Source: Thermodesulfobacteriota bacterium (GTDB lineage: Bacteria > Desulfobacterota > Desulfobacteria > Desulfobacterales > Desulfosudaceae). Taken from it: DNA of 64,000 nucleotides. The position numbers and the translations under genes were made by a program. Numbering within the stretch: position 1 is the first letter of the stretch; each line of letters begins with the position of its first letter. A model generated the notes under the pieces. It saw only the letters and a list, made by a program, of their open reading frames with translations, had not been told where the DNA came from and did not search any database. Where the stretch lies: contig JBFMDX010000002.1 in the NCBI GenBank assembly GCA_040753795.1, positions 396,504 to 460,503 on the forward strand, in the 5' to 3' direction. Positions 46,228 through 54,592 of the stretch are shown here, one piece after another.

Positions 46228-46258
46228 TCCCTCGACCCCTTGAATCCCTGAACCCTTT
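46228..46258. repeat. 8-bp tandem repeat, CCCTTGA family
   Basis: TCCCTCGA, CCCCTTGA, ATCCCTGA and ACCC follow in exact 8-base steps just before the end of the sigma54 activator gene. Related arrays are at 54599-54630 and 60889-60920, with a short copy at 680-689. Confidence 0.6.
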
Positions 46259-46261
46259 CGT

Positions 46262-47632
46262 TTATTTCTTCCGAATCGCATCCGGATCAATCCCGTACTT
46301 TCGGATCCATTTCCAGATGGTGACCCGGCTTACTCCCATCAGCCGCGCGGCCTCGCTCTGGTTCCCGTTGCAGCGGGCCAGCGCCTGAATCAGGGCCGTC
46401 CGGTCGGGAGAGTGACTCTTCCATGTTCGCGACGCATGATCCTTTTCCCCGTTTTCACTGTCGATGATTTTCGATGGCAGGTGATCGATTCCGATGTCGC
46501 CTTCATGGCACAGCACCATGGCGTATTCGATGACGTTCCGGAGTTCCCGGACATTGCCCGGCCAGGGGTAATGCATCAGCCGGTCAAGGGCTTCGGATGA
46601 AATGCCGGTGATTTTTTTGCGGCTTTTGCGCAGGCCATGAGCAATGAAGTTTTCCACCAGCAGGGGGATGTCTTCCATTCGTTCGGAAAGTGACGGGCAA
46701 TGGATCGGAAACACATTAATCCGGAAAAAGAGATCTTCCCTGAACCGGTCTGTGACGATGAGCGTGTCCAGGTCCTTGTTGGTGGCCGTGACGATGCGCA
46801 CGTCCACCGGAATCGGCCGGTGGTCACCCACCCGTTCGATAATCCCGGATTCCAGTACCCGCAGCAGCTTGACCTGGGTCTGCGGGGGAATGTCGCCGAT
46901 CTCATCCAGAAAAAGTGTACCTTCGTGGGCCGCTTCAAAACGACCGATGCGCATCCGCTCGGCGCCGGTAAAGGCGCCCTTTACGTGTCCGAACAGCTCG
47001 CTTTCCAGAAGGTTTTCGTTTAAGGCGGCGCAGTTGACCTTGATAAAGGATTTTTCCCGCCTGGGGCTGACTTCATGAATCGCCATGGCGACCAGCTCCT
47101 TGCCGGTCCCGCTCTGCCCCTGGATCATCACCGGCGCGTCCGACTGGGCCACGTTTTCGATAAGCGCGAACATCCGGCGCATGGCCTCGGATACCCCCAG
47201 CAGATCATGATAACCGTCCTCCAGGCCCATGGAATTGCGCATGACCTCTATCTTCTGCTGCTGCCGGACGGATTCGGTGATGTCCGTCAGAACCTCCACC
47301 GCGCCGATGACCTGACCGGACTTGTCTTTGAGAACGGTGGCGCTTTTGCGGATGTGGACGATCCGATTGTCTTTGTTGATGATGTTGCATTTTTTGTCTT
47401 TTGAGCTTCCCCGGTCAAACAGACGGCACCAGGTGTTCGGATTGTCATCCTGGATATGGCAGCCGGTGCAATTTAAGACCCGGCAGGATTTTCCCACCAG
47501 TTCATCGCCGGCATAACCGGTGATTTTTTCCGCGGCCGGGTTCACGGCGATGATCACGCCCTTGGCATCAACGACCATGAGACCGTCATTTAACGTATCG
47601 AAAACGGGTTTCCAGTATCTGGAGAGATCCAT
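46262..47632 (-). CDS. Sigma54-dependent activator with cysteine-rich PAS sensor
   Basis: A 456-residue enhancer-binding protein. The N-terminal PAS domain (LNDGLMVVDAKGVIIAVNPAAEKITGY) carries five cysteines at 50, 55, 58, 69 and 82, including NCTGCH. The AAA+ domain has GQSGTGKELVA, the GAFTGA loop and FLDEIGDIPP. The C-terminal Fis-type HTH is SEAARLMGVSRVTIWKWIRKYGI. Being cytoplasmic, the CxxCH will not bind heme c; a metal, Fe-S cluster or thiol switch is possible. It faces the sigma54 promoter of the DUF3373-octaheme genes and is its evident regulator. Confidence 0.9.
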   Translation of the reverse strand: MDLSRYWKPVFDTLNDGLMVVDAKGVIIAVNPAAEKITGYAGDELVGKSCRVLNCTGCHIQDDNPNTWCRLFDRGSSKDKKCNIINKDNRIVHIRKSATVLKDKSGQVIGAVEVLTDITESVRQQQKIEVMRNSMGLEDGYHDLLGVSEAMRRMFALIENVAQSDAPVMIQGQSGTGKELVAMAIHEVSPRREKSFIKVNCAALNENLLESELFGHVKGAFTGAERMRIGRFEAAHEGTLFLDEIGDIPPQTQVKLLRVLESGIIERVGDHRPIPVDVRIVTATNKDLDTLIVTDRFREDLFFRINVFPIHCPSLSERMEDIPLLVENFIAHGLRKSRKKITGISSEALDRLMHYPWPGNVRELRNVIEYAMVLCHEGDIGIDHLPSKIIDSENGEKDHASRTWKSHSPDRTALIQALARCNGNQSEAARLMGVSRVTIWKWIRKYGIDPDAIRKK

Positions 47633-47651
47633 GTCACCTCCATTGCACCTG

Positions 47652-47688
47652 TATACATGTTAATATGTTAATTAACATTGTTAACATA
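47652..47688. promoter_or_regulatory. Palindromic enhancer sites between activator and octaheme operon
   Basis: ATGTTAATTAACAT (47665-47678) is a perfect 14-base palindrome; TGTTAACA (47679-47686) follows directly, and ACATGTTAA precedes it. Together they lie ~90-120 bases upstream of the -24/-12 promoter, typical for a sigma54 enhancer, and ~20-50 bases before the activator's own start. Confidence 0.6.
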
Positions 47689-47773
47689 ACGTCAACACCG
47701 CTTCCTGTCAACCGGCAAGCCGGATTGTTTATAAATCAACTGTAATCAATATGTTATGTATATTATTTGACTC

Positions 47774-47789
47774 TGGCATCGCCCTTGCT
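47774..47789 (+). promoter_or_regulatory. Sigma54 (-24/-12) promoter for the DUF3373-octaheme operon
   Basis: TGGCATC-GCCC-TTGCT matches the consensus TGGCACG-N4-TTGCW closely; the essential GG and GC are ten bases apart. Transcription should begin near 47800, ~30 bases before the first gene. Confidence 0.8.
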
Positions 47790-47831
47790 ATGGGGAGTTC
47801 AGACTTTCATTAACCCTTAAAGGAGGCAACC

Positions 47832-49637
47832 ATGAGTCGCATCAACCGCACTAAAGCATCGTCCCTGGGGATGATCATTGTTTCATTGTTCCTTATTTTA
47901 ATGGCATCGCCCGGGCTGGCCACCGGGGAGGCTGATGAAATCCAGTCTCTGAAGGAGAAAATAAAGGAGCTGGATGACCGCCTGAACAAAGCGGAGCTGC
48001 ATACCGCCACCGACAAGATCTCCTTCGGCGTCGAACTCCGCTCAAAGGTGGACTCGCTGCATTACGACGACATCAGCGCCGCCCCTTCCTGGCTGACCGG
48101 CGCTTTCATGGGTCCATTCAACGAAGCCAATTATAACGTCATGATGGGTGCTTTCGGTACCGGCGATTTCACCTCTTTCCGGGATCTGATGGTATCCCAG
48201 GGCATGGTCCCCGACGGCACGCCGGTTGACATGTTCCAGTCCATGATTTCGGATATGATGGGTTCGCCGGAAGGCGTTCAAATGCTTCTCCCGGTTATCG
48301 GCGGCTTCAGCGGCGTCACCCAGGCCCAGGCCCAGGCCCTGATGGGCATGATGGCGGCGGCCCAAATCCCCGTGGAAAAATACGATGCCGACAACGATAC
48401 GGTATATACCAACAAGTTTCGCCTGGAAATGGCGGCCAAGGTCAACCAGAAGCTGTCCTTCGGCGGCCGGATGGCCATGTACAAGGTATTCGGTGACAGC
48501 TCGGGATACCGGTTCATGACTGGCAGCCCCAGCGATGTCTACCTGGACGGAAACACCAGCAGCCTGCCCCACGGTGACGACATCCATCTGGAACGGGCTT
48601 TCTTTAACTATAAGTTCGATGCCGGCTCAATCCCGGCCAACGTTTCCCTGGGACGCCGGCCGGCCACGGACGGTTCCCCGCTGGAATACGGCAATTACGG
48701 CCTGGTCGGCGGATCGCCCATGGCGCCCATCATCAACTGGCAGTTTGACGGCGCGTCCATGAATTTCGGTCTGGAGGAGATCACCGGCATACCCGGATTT
48801 GATTTCAAACTCTGCTACGGCGTCGGATATGAAAGCGACTGGGGCAACAGCTATTCCCTGAACGGAACCTCCTACGTCGATGACGCGACGTTCGGCGGCT
48901 TTATCGCCACTCTCTATAACAACGATCTGACCAGCGTGGAAGTCAACTACGCCCATGCCTGGAATATAACCGATGGGTTCACCGGCCTGGTCATCATGCC
49001 TTTTATTCCCTCTAAAAACAGCGACGGGACTTACGCTTTCACGCCGAACACCGGCGGCTACGTCAGCCGCATGGAAGCCTCCACCAATATCGGCGATTTT
49101 GATCTGGCGACGGTGGTGTATAAGACAAACTTCTCGGAAAAGCTGGCTGATATCGATTTCTTCTTCGCTCCTTCCTGGAGCCGGACCAATCCGGACGGGA
49201 TTTCCCGGAATCCCTTCTATGAACTCATGGGACAGGGCCTGGTCAGTACGGCCGACGCTAACGGAGACCTGGACGGAGAAGACGGATACAGCATCTATAC
49301 CGGCGTGGTACTGCCCATGCCGCTGGCGGCCCGCCTGGGCCTGGAGTTCAACTATGGCTCCAAATACTGGCTCAACATGACCGGAGCGGAAGACTCGCTC
49401 GTCGCCAGCAAAATGGCGGCCCGGGGCAAAGTGTATGAGGCCTATTACATTCAGCCCATCGTCAAGAAGAACTTTTTTGTCAAGCTCGGCACCCAATACT
49501 ATGACTACGACTACACGGGCAGCGGCAACCCTTTGGGTGAGCCGGTGAAGATCGATGACCTGACCGCTTTTGACGCCATGTTTCCGGTCATCGATAAGGT
49601 CTGGAACCTTTACGCGTCCACTACCCTGAGATTTTAG
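47832..49637 (+). CDS. DUF3373 family outer-membrane beta-barrel protein
   Basis: A 601-residue exported protein. A signal peptide (GMIIVSLFLILMASPGLATG) is followed by a short coiled coil (IQSLKEKIKELDDRLNKAE) and a long beta-rich region with many alternating aromatic residues, ending in an aromatic-terminated strand (LYASTTLRF), the hallmark of outer-membrane barrels. HTATDKISFGVELRSKVDSLHYDD matches the DUF3373 family, seen next to cytochromes in Geobacter-like bacteria. It may let an electron acceptor cross the outer membrane. It heads a five-gene sigma54 operon. Confidence 0.85.
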   Translation: MSRINRTKASSLGMIIVSLFLILMASPGLATGEADEIQSLKEKIKELDDRLNKAELHTATDKISFGVELRSKVDSLHYDDISAAPSWLTGAFMGPFNEANYNVMMGAFGTGDFTSFRDLMVSQGMVPDGTPVDMFQSMISDMMGSPEGVQMLLPVIGGFSGVTQAQAQALMGMMAAAQIPVEKYDADNDTVYTNKFRLEMAAKVNQKLSFGGRMAMYKVFGDSSGYRFMTGSPSDVYLDGNTSSLPHGDDIHLERAFFNYKFDAGSIPANVSLGRRPATDGSPLEYGNYGLVGGSPMAPIINWQFDGASMNFGLEEITGIPGFDFKLCYGVGYESDWGNSYSLNGTSYVDDATFGGFIATLYNNDLTSVEVNYAHAWNITDGFTGLVIMPFIPSKNSDGTYAFTPNTGGYVSRMEASTNIGDFDLATVVYKTNFSEKLADIDFFFAPSWSRTNPDGISRNPFYELMGQGLVSTADANGDLDGEDGYSIYTGVVLPMPLAARLGLEFNYGSKYWLNMTGAEDSLVASKMAARGKVYEAYYIQPIVKKNFFVKLGTQYYDYDYTGSGNPLGEPVKIDDLTAFDAMFPVIDKVWNLYASTTLRF

Positions 49638-49644
49638 GCCTGTT

Positions 49645-49896
49645 ATGAATTTTGATCTGGAACATATCATACCGGAAAAAGTGATGGATATACGGGGCCT
49701 GGAAAGCCCGCTGACGCGGTCAAAAGCCCGCAAGGCGCTGAACACCCTCGGTCCGGGCAAGATACTGGAGATATGGTGCACGGACCGGGATTTTGTGAAA
49801 GAAATGGAAAAATCGGAAGATCTGGAAGGAAATCAATACATCGGGTGCAGGCATGATCCGGAAGGATACGTCCGTCTGTATCTGGTCAGAAAATAA
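49645..49896 (+). CDS. TusA-like protein lacking the catalytic cysteine
   Basis: An 83-residue cytoplasmic protein of the TusA/SirA fold. TusA proteins carry sulfur on a Cys in the motif RGLxCPxP; here the region reads DIRGLESPLTRSKARKAL, with Glu where the Cys should be. Cys residues occur instead in IWCTDRDFV and YIGCRHDPEG. It may therefore be a non-catalytic sulfur-carrier relative or use another Cys. It lies 7 bases after the DUF3373 gene. Confidence 0.8.
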   Translation: MNFDLEHIIPEKVMDIRGLESPLTRSKARKALNTLGPGKILEIWCTDRDFVKEMEKSEDLEGNQYIGCRHDPEGYVRLYLVRK

Positions 49897-49929
49897 GTTG
49901 AATCAATCAAAAAAAAGGAGGAACATCAA

Positions 49930-50274
49930 ATGTACGGAAAAATGATGGCCATCATGATCAGTGTTGTGATTTCGGGAGTATTTATCTCTTCGGCCTTCGC
50001 CGAACTCGCCGGGAACGAGCGCAAAGGGAAATACATTTACCGGAAAATCTATGAGACCTGCCATGCCCGGGGCGAAGTGAATGCGGACACGCCGCCAATC
50101 AGCCCGGATGCAAAAACCCAGGAGCAGTGGGAAAGAATTTATAGCCAGAAGGATTTCTCGGCGATGGGCTGCAAGGAGGAATGGTCCAAACTAAGCGAGG
50201 AAGACCTGTTGAATATCTTTACGTACCTGCAGGCCCATGCCGCGGATTCGCCTTCACCGGCCAAATGTCAATAA
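49930..50274 (+). CDS. Small cytochrome c-like protein with altered heme motif
   Basis: A 114-residue exported protein with a signal peptide ending SSAFAE. The expected CxxCH reads YETCH (IYETCHARGE), so the first cysteine is replaced by Tyr; TAT differs from TGT by one base. The rest (ISPDAKTQEQWERIY, LSEEDLLNIFTYLQAHA) fits a monoheme class I cytochrome fold, with possible distal Met in SAMGCKEEW. Heme could still attach by a single thioether bond. It precedes the octaheme gene. Confidence 0.75.
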   Translation: MYGKMMAIMISVVISGVFISSAFAELAGNERKGKYIYRKIYETCHARGEVNADTPPISPDAKTQEQWERIYSQKDFSAMGCKEEWSKLSEEDLLNIFTYLQAHAADSPSPAKCQ

Positions 50275-50345
50275 ACAGTTTCCCATCCGGAAAGGTGAAA
50301 AAGATCATTTCCGGATGGAAAACGAAATAAGGATATGGCTGAAAC

Positions 50346-51986
50346 ATGAAAGCTCATAACGCGTACTTCGGGACATTCCGGCCGGGTCCGTCACTCCTGC
50401 TCCTCTTTTTCCTGCTCACGGTCCCGGCCTTCCAGGCGCCGGCGGCAACGGAAGGGGCGCCTCCCGGCAATCAACCGGCCCGCCAGAAAGTTGACCAGGC
50501 CGGGGCCTGGATTACCGCCGATCATTCCCGTTATGAAATTCTCCGCCAGACGTTTACAACCGGAGCGGATATTTCCAGGGCATGTCTTTCCTGCCACAAC
50601 GAGGCGGATGCCCAGTTTAAGGAGACCATTCACTGGACCTGGAAAACGGATCCTGACGAAACGGGAAAGGTCATGGGCAAGGCCGGCGATTCGGTGAACA
50701 ACTTTTGCATATCGGCCAACCGGATGCAGGACCGGCAGTGCCTCTCCTGTCATCCCGGATGGAACAAGGAAGCGACCGACATCAATTGTTTGGTTTGCCA
50801 TAGCGGCAAGACAATCAAGTGGGAGGAGGCCTTCGAAGATTATAACGCGTTTGTGCGGGAGGGAGACGCGGAATCCCTGGATATGGCCGATGAGATTCAG
50901 TCCGATATCCGTTCCGCCGTCACCCGGATCGTCCTGCCCGGGCGAAGTAACTGCGGTTCCTGCCATTTCTTTGGCGGCGGCGGTGACGGCGTCAAGCATG
51001 GAGACCTGGATTCATCGCTGACGACACCGGACAAGGCCCTGGATGTTCACATGGCGGCGGACGGGCAGGATTTTACCTGCACCCGCTGCCATACCACCGT
51101 GCAGCATCATATCGCCGGCCGGGTATACACCCGGCCGGCGGCGGACAGCCGGCAGAGCCTGATTGAAAACGACCTGGTCTCCAAGATCACCTGTGAATCC
51201 TGCCACAGCAGTACGCCTCATGCCGCCGGATCGAAAATAAACGATCACACCGACAAGGTGGCCTGCCAGAGCTGCCACATCCCGGAATTCGCCCGGGTCA
51301 ATCCCACCAAAATGTGGTGGGACTGGTCCAAGGCCGGAAGGAAAGAGGACGGCAAGGAATGCACGATCAAGGACGAGTTCGGGAAAGACTCGTATCTGAC
51401 AAAAAAAGGCGAAATGCGCTGGGCCAAGAACGTGCGGCCGGAGTACTTCTGGTACAACGGCTCGATCCAGACGATGACGGTTCGTGACACCATCGATCCG
51501 GCAAGCATCGTGCCGGTGAGCCGTCAACTGGGTGACCGGAACGATCCCAGGGCCCGCATCTATCCTTTCAAGGTTCATCGGGGCAAACAGCCATATGACA
51601 CGGCCGACAACCGGTTGCTGGCGCCGCTTCTTTCCGGCGAGGAAGGGTACTGGACGACCTATGACTGGGATGATGCCTTCAAAAAAGGGATGAATGCCTT
51701 CGATCTGCCTTACTCCGGGAAGTTCGATTTTGTCGAAACCACCTATGTTTTTCCCATCACCCACATGGTGGCGCCGGAGGAGAAGGCCGTCGCTTGCCGG
51801 GAGTGCCATGTGCATGAAAGCGGACGGCTGGCGGCGCTGACCGGTTTTTATATGCCGGGGCGGGATCAGGTACGTCTCGTCAACCTGTTCGGCTGGCTGG
51901 CGGTTGTCGGCTCTCTGGCCGGCGTTGGACTGCACGGCCTGGGACGGTTTGTCGCCTCCCGGCGCAAGGAGGGGAAAAAATCATGA
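50346..51986 (+). CDS. Octaheme c-type cytochrome, tetrathionate reductase family
   Basis: A 546-residue periplasmic multiheme protein with a signal peptide (LLLLFFLLTVPAFQAPAA) and exactly eight CxxCH motifs, in order CLSCH, CLSCH, CLVCH, CGSCH, CTRCH, CESCH, CQSCH, CRECH. A C-terminal membrane helix (LFGWLAVVGSLAGVGLHGL) anchors it. This matches the OTR family known from Shewanella, which reduces tetrathionate, nitrite and hydroxylamine in vitro. The real substrate is unknown. Electrons likely come from the overlapping cytochrome b gene product. Confidence 0.92.
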   Translation: MKAHNAYFGTFRPGPSLLLLFFLLTVPAFQAPAATEGAPPGNQPARQKVDQAGAWITADHSRYEILRQTFTTGADISRACLSCHNEADAQFKETIHWTWKTDPDETGKVMGKAGDSVNNFCISANRMQDRQCLSCHPGWNKEATDINCLVCHSGKTIKWEEAFEDYNAFVREGDAESLDMADEIQSDIRSAVTRIVLPGRSNCGSCHFFGGGGDGVKHGDLDSSLTTPDKALDVHMAADGQDFTCTRCHTTVQHHIAGRVYTRPAADSRQSLIENDLVSKITCESCHSSTPHAAGSKINDHTDKVACQSCHIPEFARVNPTKMWWDWSKAGRKEDGKECTIKDEFGKDSYLTKKGEMRWAKNVRPEYFWYNGSIQTMTVRDTIDPASIVPVSRQLGDRNDPRARIYPFKVHRGKQPYDTADNRLLAPLLSGEEGYWTTYDWDDAFKKGMNAFDLPYSGKFDFVETTYVFPITHMVAPEEKAVACRECHVHESGRLAALTGFYMPGRDQVRLVNLFGWLAVVGSLAGVGLHGLGRFVASRRKEGKKS

Positions 51987-52630
51987 AAGACGGCATGCGG
52001 AACGTATATCTGTACACGCGGTATGAACGGTCCTGGCACTGGGTTCAGACGGCCCTGATCATCTTCCTGCTGTTCACCGGGTTTGAAATCCAGGGCTTGT
52101 ATAGTATTTTCGGCTTCCGCCGGGCGGTTGATCTCCATAATCTCTTCGGTCTGTCCTGGCTCATCGCATTTGCCTTTTTTGTCTTCTGGGCCTTTACCAC
52201 CGGTGAGTGGAAGCAATACATTCCCACTACCAGAAAAATGTTCCAGGTCATCCGCTATTACTGCCTGGGCATTTTTCTGGGGGAGCCCCATCCGGTGCCC
52301 AAGCGTAAAGACGCCAAGCACAATCCGCTCCAGCGGCTGACCTATCTCGGCCTGGCCGCCTTGCTGCTGCCGGTTCAGATGGGCTCAGGATTCCTCTATT
52401 GGACCTATAACCAGTGGCCGAAAATGGGATTGGACTTTCTTTCCCTGGAAATGGTGGCGGTCGTCCATGTCGCCGGCGCTTTTGCCATTTTTGCGTTCAT
52501 TATCGTTCATGTTTACATGACGACCACCGGCCACCGCGTTTTCTCCCATATCCGGGCCATGATCACCGGATGGGAGGAGGTGGAGGAGGATCAGGCGATA
52601 GCGGAATGGGAAAAAGCAACGCGGCGATAG
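51983..52630 (+). CDS. Membrane cytochrome b (thiosulfate-reductase/formate-dehydrogenase gamma type)
   Basis: A 215-residue inner-membrane protein with four membrane helices and several His suited to binding two b hemes (RSWHWVQTALIIF, DLHNLFGLSWL, VVHVAGAFAIFAFIIVHVYM). It should oxidise menaquinol and pass electrons to the octaheme cytochrome. The start overlaps the preceding stop by four bases (ATGA), so the two are translationally coupled. It is the last gene of the operon. Confidence 0.9.
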   Translation: MKDGMRNVYLYTRYERSWHWVQTALIIFLLFTGFEIQGLYSIFGFRRAVDLHNLFGLSWLIAFAFFVFWAFTTGEWKQYIPTTRKMFQVIRYYCLGIFLGEPHPVPKRKDAKHNPLQRLTYLGLAALLLPVQMGSGFLYWTYNQWPKMGLDFLSLEMVAVVHVAGAFAIFAFIIVHVYMTTTGHRVFSHIRAMITGWEEVEEDQAIAEWEKATRR

Positions 52631-52701
52631 AACGGTTCAGTTTTCAGGAGGTATGCCTGTCAGTTCTCTGATGGTTTACGATATGGGCCTGCCGGCCGGA
52701 A

Positions 52702-53229
52702 TCACTGGGCGGCGGCCCATTTTTTGATTCCCGGAACGGTTTTTTTCGTCCACTGGTCCGAGAGGCGAAGCTTCAGAAACTGCCGGAAGGTGTGGTGGAC
52801 AAAGGCGATGATGGTTTCAACGCTGGCCATCCGCAGGAGGAGCGTTCCTTCCAACGCATCGCCGTCTTCAGCCTTTTCGTCTTCGGGAATTTTCAGGCCG
52901 GACAGGTCCAGGCTTTCGCCTTTTAGGGTAAAGGACCAGAGCCGGTCGTTCATGCCGCAGAGCAGATTCATCTCCGTCACCATCGCCCCTTTGCTGAGGG
53001 CCAGCCGGCCTTCCTCCAGTTCGGATTCACTGCCTTTGATGGTAACGGTCTCGATGGCTTCCTGGCGGCTGTTCTCCAGTACGATCCGGCCGCCCATGTC
53101 CAGGGTGACGTCCTGCCCCTGTTCGTCCTTGAAACTCCGCGGCTCGTTTTCCATGATAAACCAGAGCCAGGTCAGAAATTCGTGGCCCAGGTATTTGTAG
53201 CGGTTATAAGCGATCGATATGTCGAGCAT
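52702..53229 (-). CDS. RdgC-like protein, C-terminal half (separate gene)
   Basis: A 175-residue protein matching the second half of recombination-associated protein RdgC: EFLTWLWF at the start, and EEGRLALSKGAMVTEMNL followed by DRLWSFTLKGESLDLSGLKIP resembles E. coli EEITNHIEAGKVVTKLAL...FVMCDDGSLKRLKF. It begins 26 bases after the gene for the N-terminal half, with its own possible ribosome site AAAGGGAA. RdgC forms a DNA-encircling ring that restrains RecA. Confidence 0.7.
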   Translation of the reverse strand: MLDISIAYNRYKYLGHEFLTWLWFIMENEPRSFKDEQGQDVTLDMGGRIVLENSRQEAIETVTIKGSESELEEGRLALSKGAMVTEMNLLCGMNDRLWSFTLKGESLDLSGLKIPEDEKAEDGDALEGTLLLRMASVETIIAFVHHTFRQFLKLRLSDQWTKKTVPGIKKWAAAQ

Positions 53230-53255
53230 AATAATTCCCTTTAAAATTTTCTGTT

Positions 53256-53867
53256 CTAATTAAACTGGCTCGGCGGCATTTTGATCAGCCGTTCCTGGTC
53301 GCTGTCGGACAGGTCCGACTCCAGGGTGGCGATGGTGTAAGGGAAAAGCCGGATCAGTCGCAGGGAAAAGGTTTTGGTGAACAGGGTCTCCAGTTCCTCG
53401 TTGGCGCTCTTCAGATTGGAAAAGAACCAGAGCCGTCCCTGCTCATAGTGCCAGGCCAGGTCGTAAACTTTGGGGGTGGCCGGAACCCGCACGGCCAGAT
53501 CCTGCAAAACTTTTTCCTTGATGGTTTTTTTCTCGTTTTTGGAAAGCGGCTTCCGGCCGGTGTTCGCGGCCTGTCGTTCCGCTTCCAGGTCGCAGTATTT
53601 TTTAATGACGCTGGCGGGAATCGTCTTTTTGTCGATCCGCAGCGAAAAAATCATGGCCGCCCCGAAGAGAAAAGACCCGGCAACGATTTTCGACGAATAG
53701 GGTTGTTCAAACGATGCCCAGCCCACGGCCTTGTCTCCGGGCTGACCGTCGATATGCGGGACGAGATTTTTCTTAAGACAATTGTGGACGGTTTCCGCCA
53801 CCGGTTTGGCGATTTTTCCCTCAACCCGGTAGCAGGTGATCGATGTGGTGGAAGAAAGCAGACCCAT
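53256..53867 (-). CDS. RdgC-like protein, N-terminal half (separate gene)
   Basis: A 203-residue protein like the N-terminal half of RdgC: MIFSLRIDKKTIPASVIKKYCDLEAERQA...GRKPLSKNEKKTIKEKVLQDL aligns with E. coli [53 protein letters not shown] by eye. E. coli RdgC is a single chain of ~300 residues; here the halves are in two frames separated by 26 bases. A regular stop and new start suggest a true split rather than one frameshift. Confidence 0.7.
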   Translation of the reverse strand: MGLLSSTTSITCYRVEGKIAKPVAETVHNCLKKNLVPHIDGQPGDKAVGWASFEQPYSSKIVAGSFLFGAAMIFSLRIDKKTIPASVIKKYCDLEAERQAANTGRKPLSKNEKKTIKEKVLQDLAVRVPATPKVYDLAWHYEQGRLWFFSNLKSANEELETLFTKTFSLRLIRLFPYTIATLESDLSDSDQERLIKMPPSQFN

Positions 53868-53888
53868 AAGACGATATCCCTGTTCTTG

Positions 53889-54521
53889 TTATCCGTTGCC
53901 GCGCGGCAGGATGCGGACGTCGATTTTCCCCTGGAGAGCGGTTTTCAGTTTAACGGCGTCGTCATCCGATCCGACGATAGCGCCGAAGTGCATGGGAATG
54001 ACAATTTTCGGTTTGATCATCAGGGCTGCTTCCACCGCCTGTTCGGCGGTCATGACATAGGTGCCGGATACCGGCAGCAGGGCGATGTCGGCCTTGATGT
54101 TCTTCATTTCGGGAATGGCATCCGTGTCGCCGGCATGGTAGACCCGGACGCCGTCGATCTCCACGATAAAGCCCAGCCAGCCGTTGGCCCTGGGATGAAA
54201 CTGCTTGTCCGTGTTGTAGGCCGGGACTGCTTCCACGGAAATGCCGGCGACGGTGACGCGGTCGCCGGGAGCGACGATTTTAATGTTTCCGGAAAGCTTT
54301 TTGGCCGAATCTTTTTCCGTGACGATGACCGTATCCGGCCCCTGGACCCGGGCCGCGTCCTCCGGGCTGCAGTGATCGAAATGTTCGTGTGAAATTAGAA
54401 TCAGATCCGCCGTTTTACCGGCCGCGATCTGATAGGGATCAAAATAAATCGTTTTGGATGCGTCCACGCGGAAGGCGTCATGCCCCAGCCAGGCGATTTG
54501 TTGAAGCAGGCGTTCTATCAT
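53889..54521 (-). CDS. Metal-dependent hydrolase, UPF0173/beta-lactamase fold
   Basis: A 210-residue metallo-beta-lactamase-fold protein: the zinc-binding SHEHFDHCSPED, a further ligand in VYHAGDTDAI, and VIPMHFGAIVG near the end. The short size and sequence suit the UPF0173 (YtkL-type) group. The natural substrate is unknown. The gene is 21 bases before the RdgC-like pair. Confidence 0.88.
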   Translation of the reverse strand: MIERLLQQIAWLGHDAFRVDASKTIYFDPYQIAAGKTADLILISHEHFDHCSPEDAARVQGPDTVIVTEKDSAKKLSGNIKIVAPGDRVTVAGISVEAVPAYNTDKQFHPRANGWLGFIVEIDGVRVYHAGDTDAIPEMKNIKADIALLPVSGTYVMTAEQAVEAALMIKPKIVIPMHFGAIVGSDDDAVKLKTALQGKIDVRILPRGNG

Positions 54522-54563
54522 AGCGACCTCCTCATTAAACAGGATTGTTGCGAACTCGTGCGC

Positions 54564-54585
54564 GGGCGGCCGGTGGAGGCCGCCC
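54564..54585. repeat. GC-rich hairpin repeat
   Basis: GGGCGGCC and GGCCGCCC are separated by GGTGGA: a perfect 8-bp stem flanked by CGTGC and CTACA. Its style is that of dispersed palindromic intergenic repeats. It lies just after the ABC ATPase gene. Confidence 0.45.
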
Positions 54586-54592
54586 CTACATT

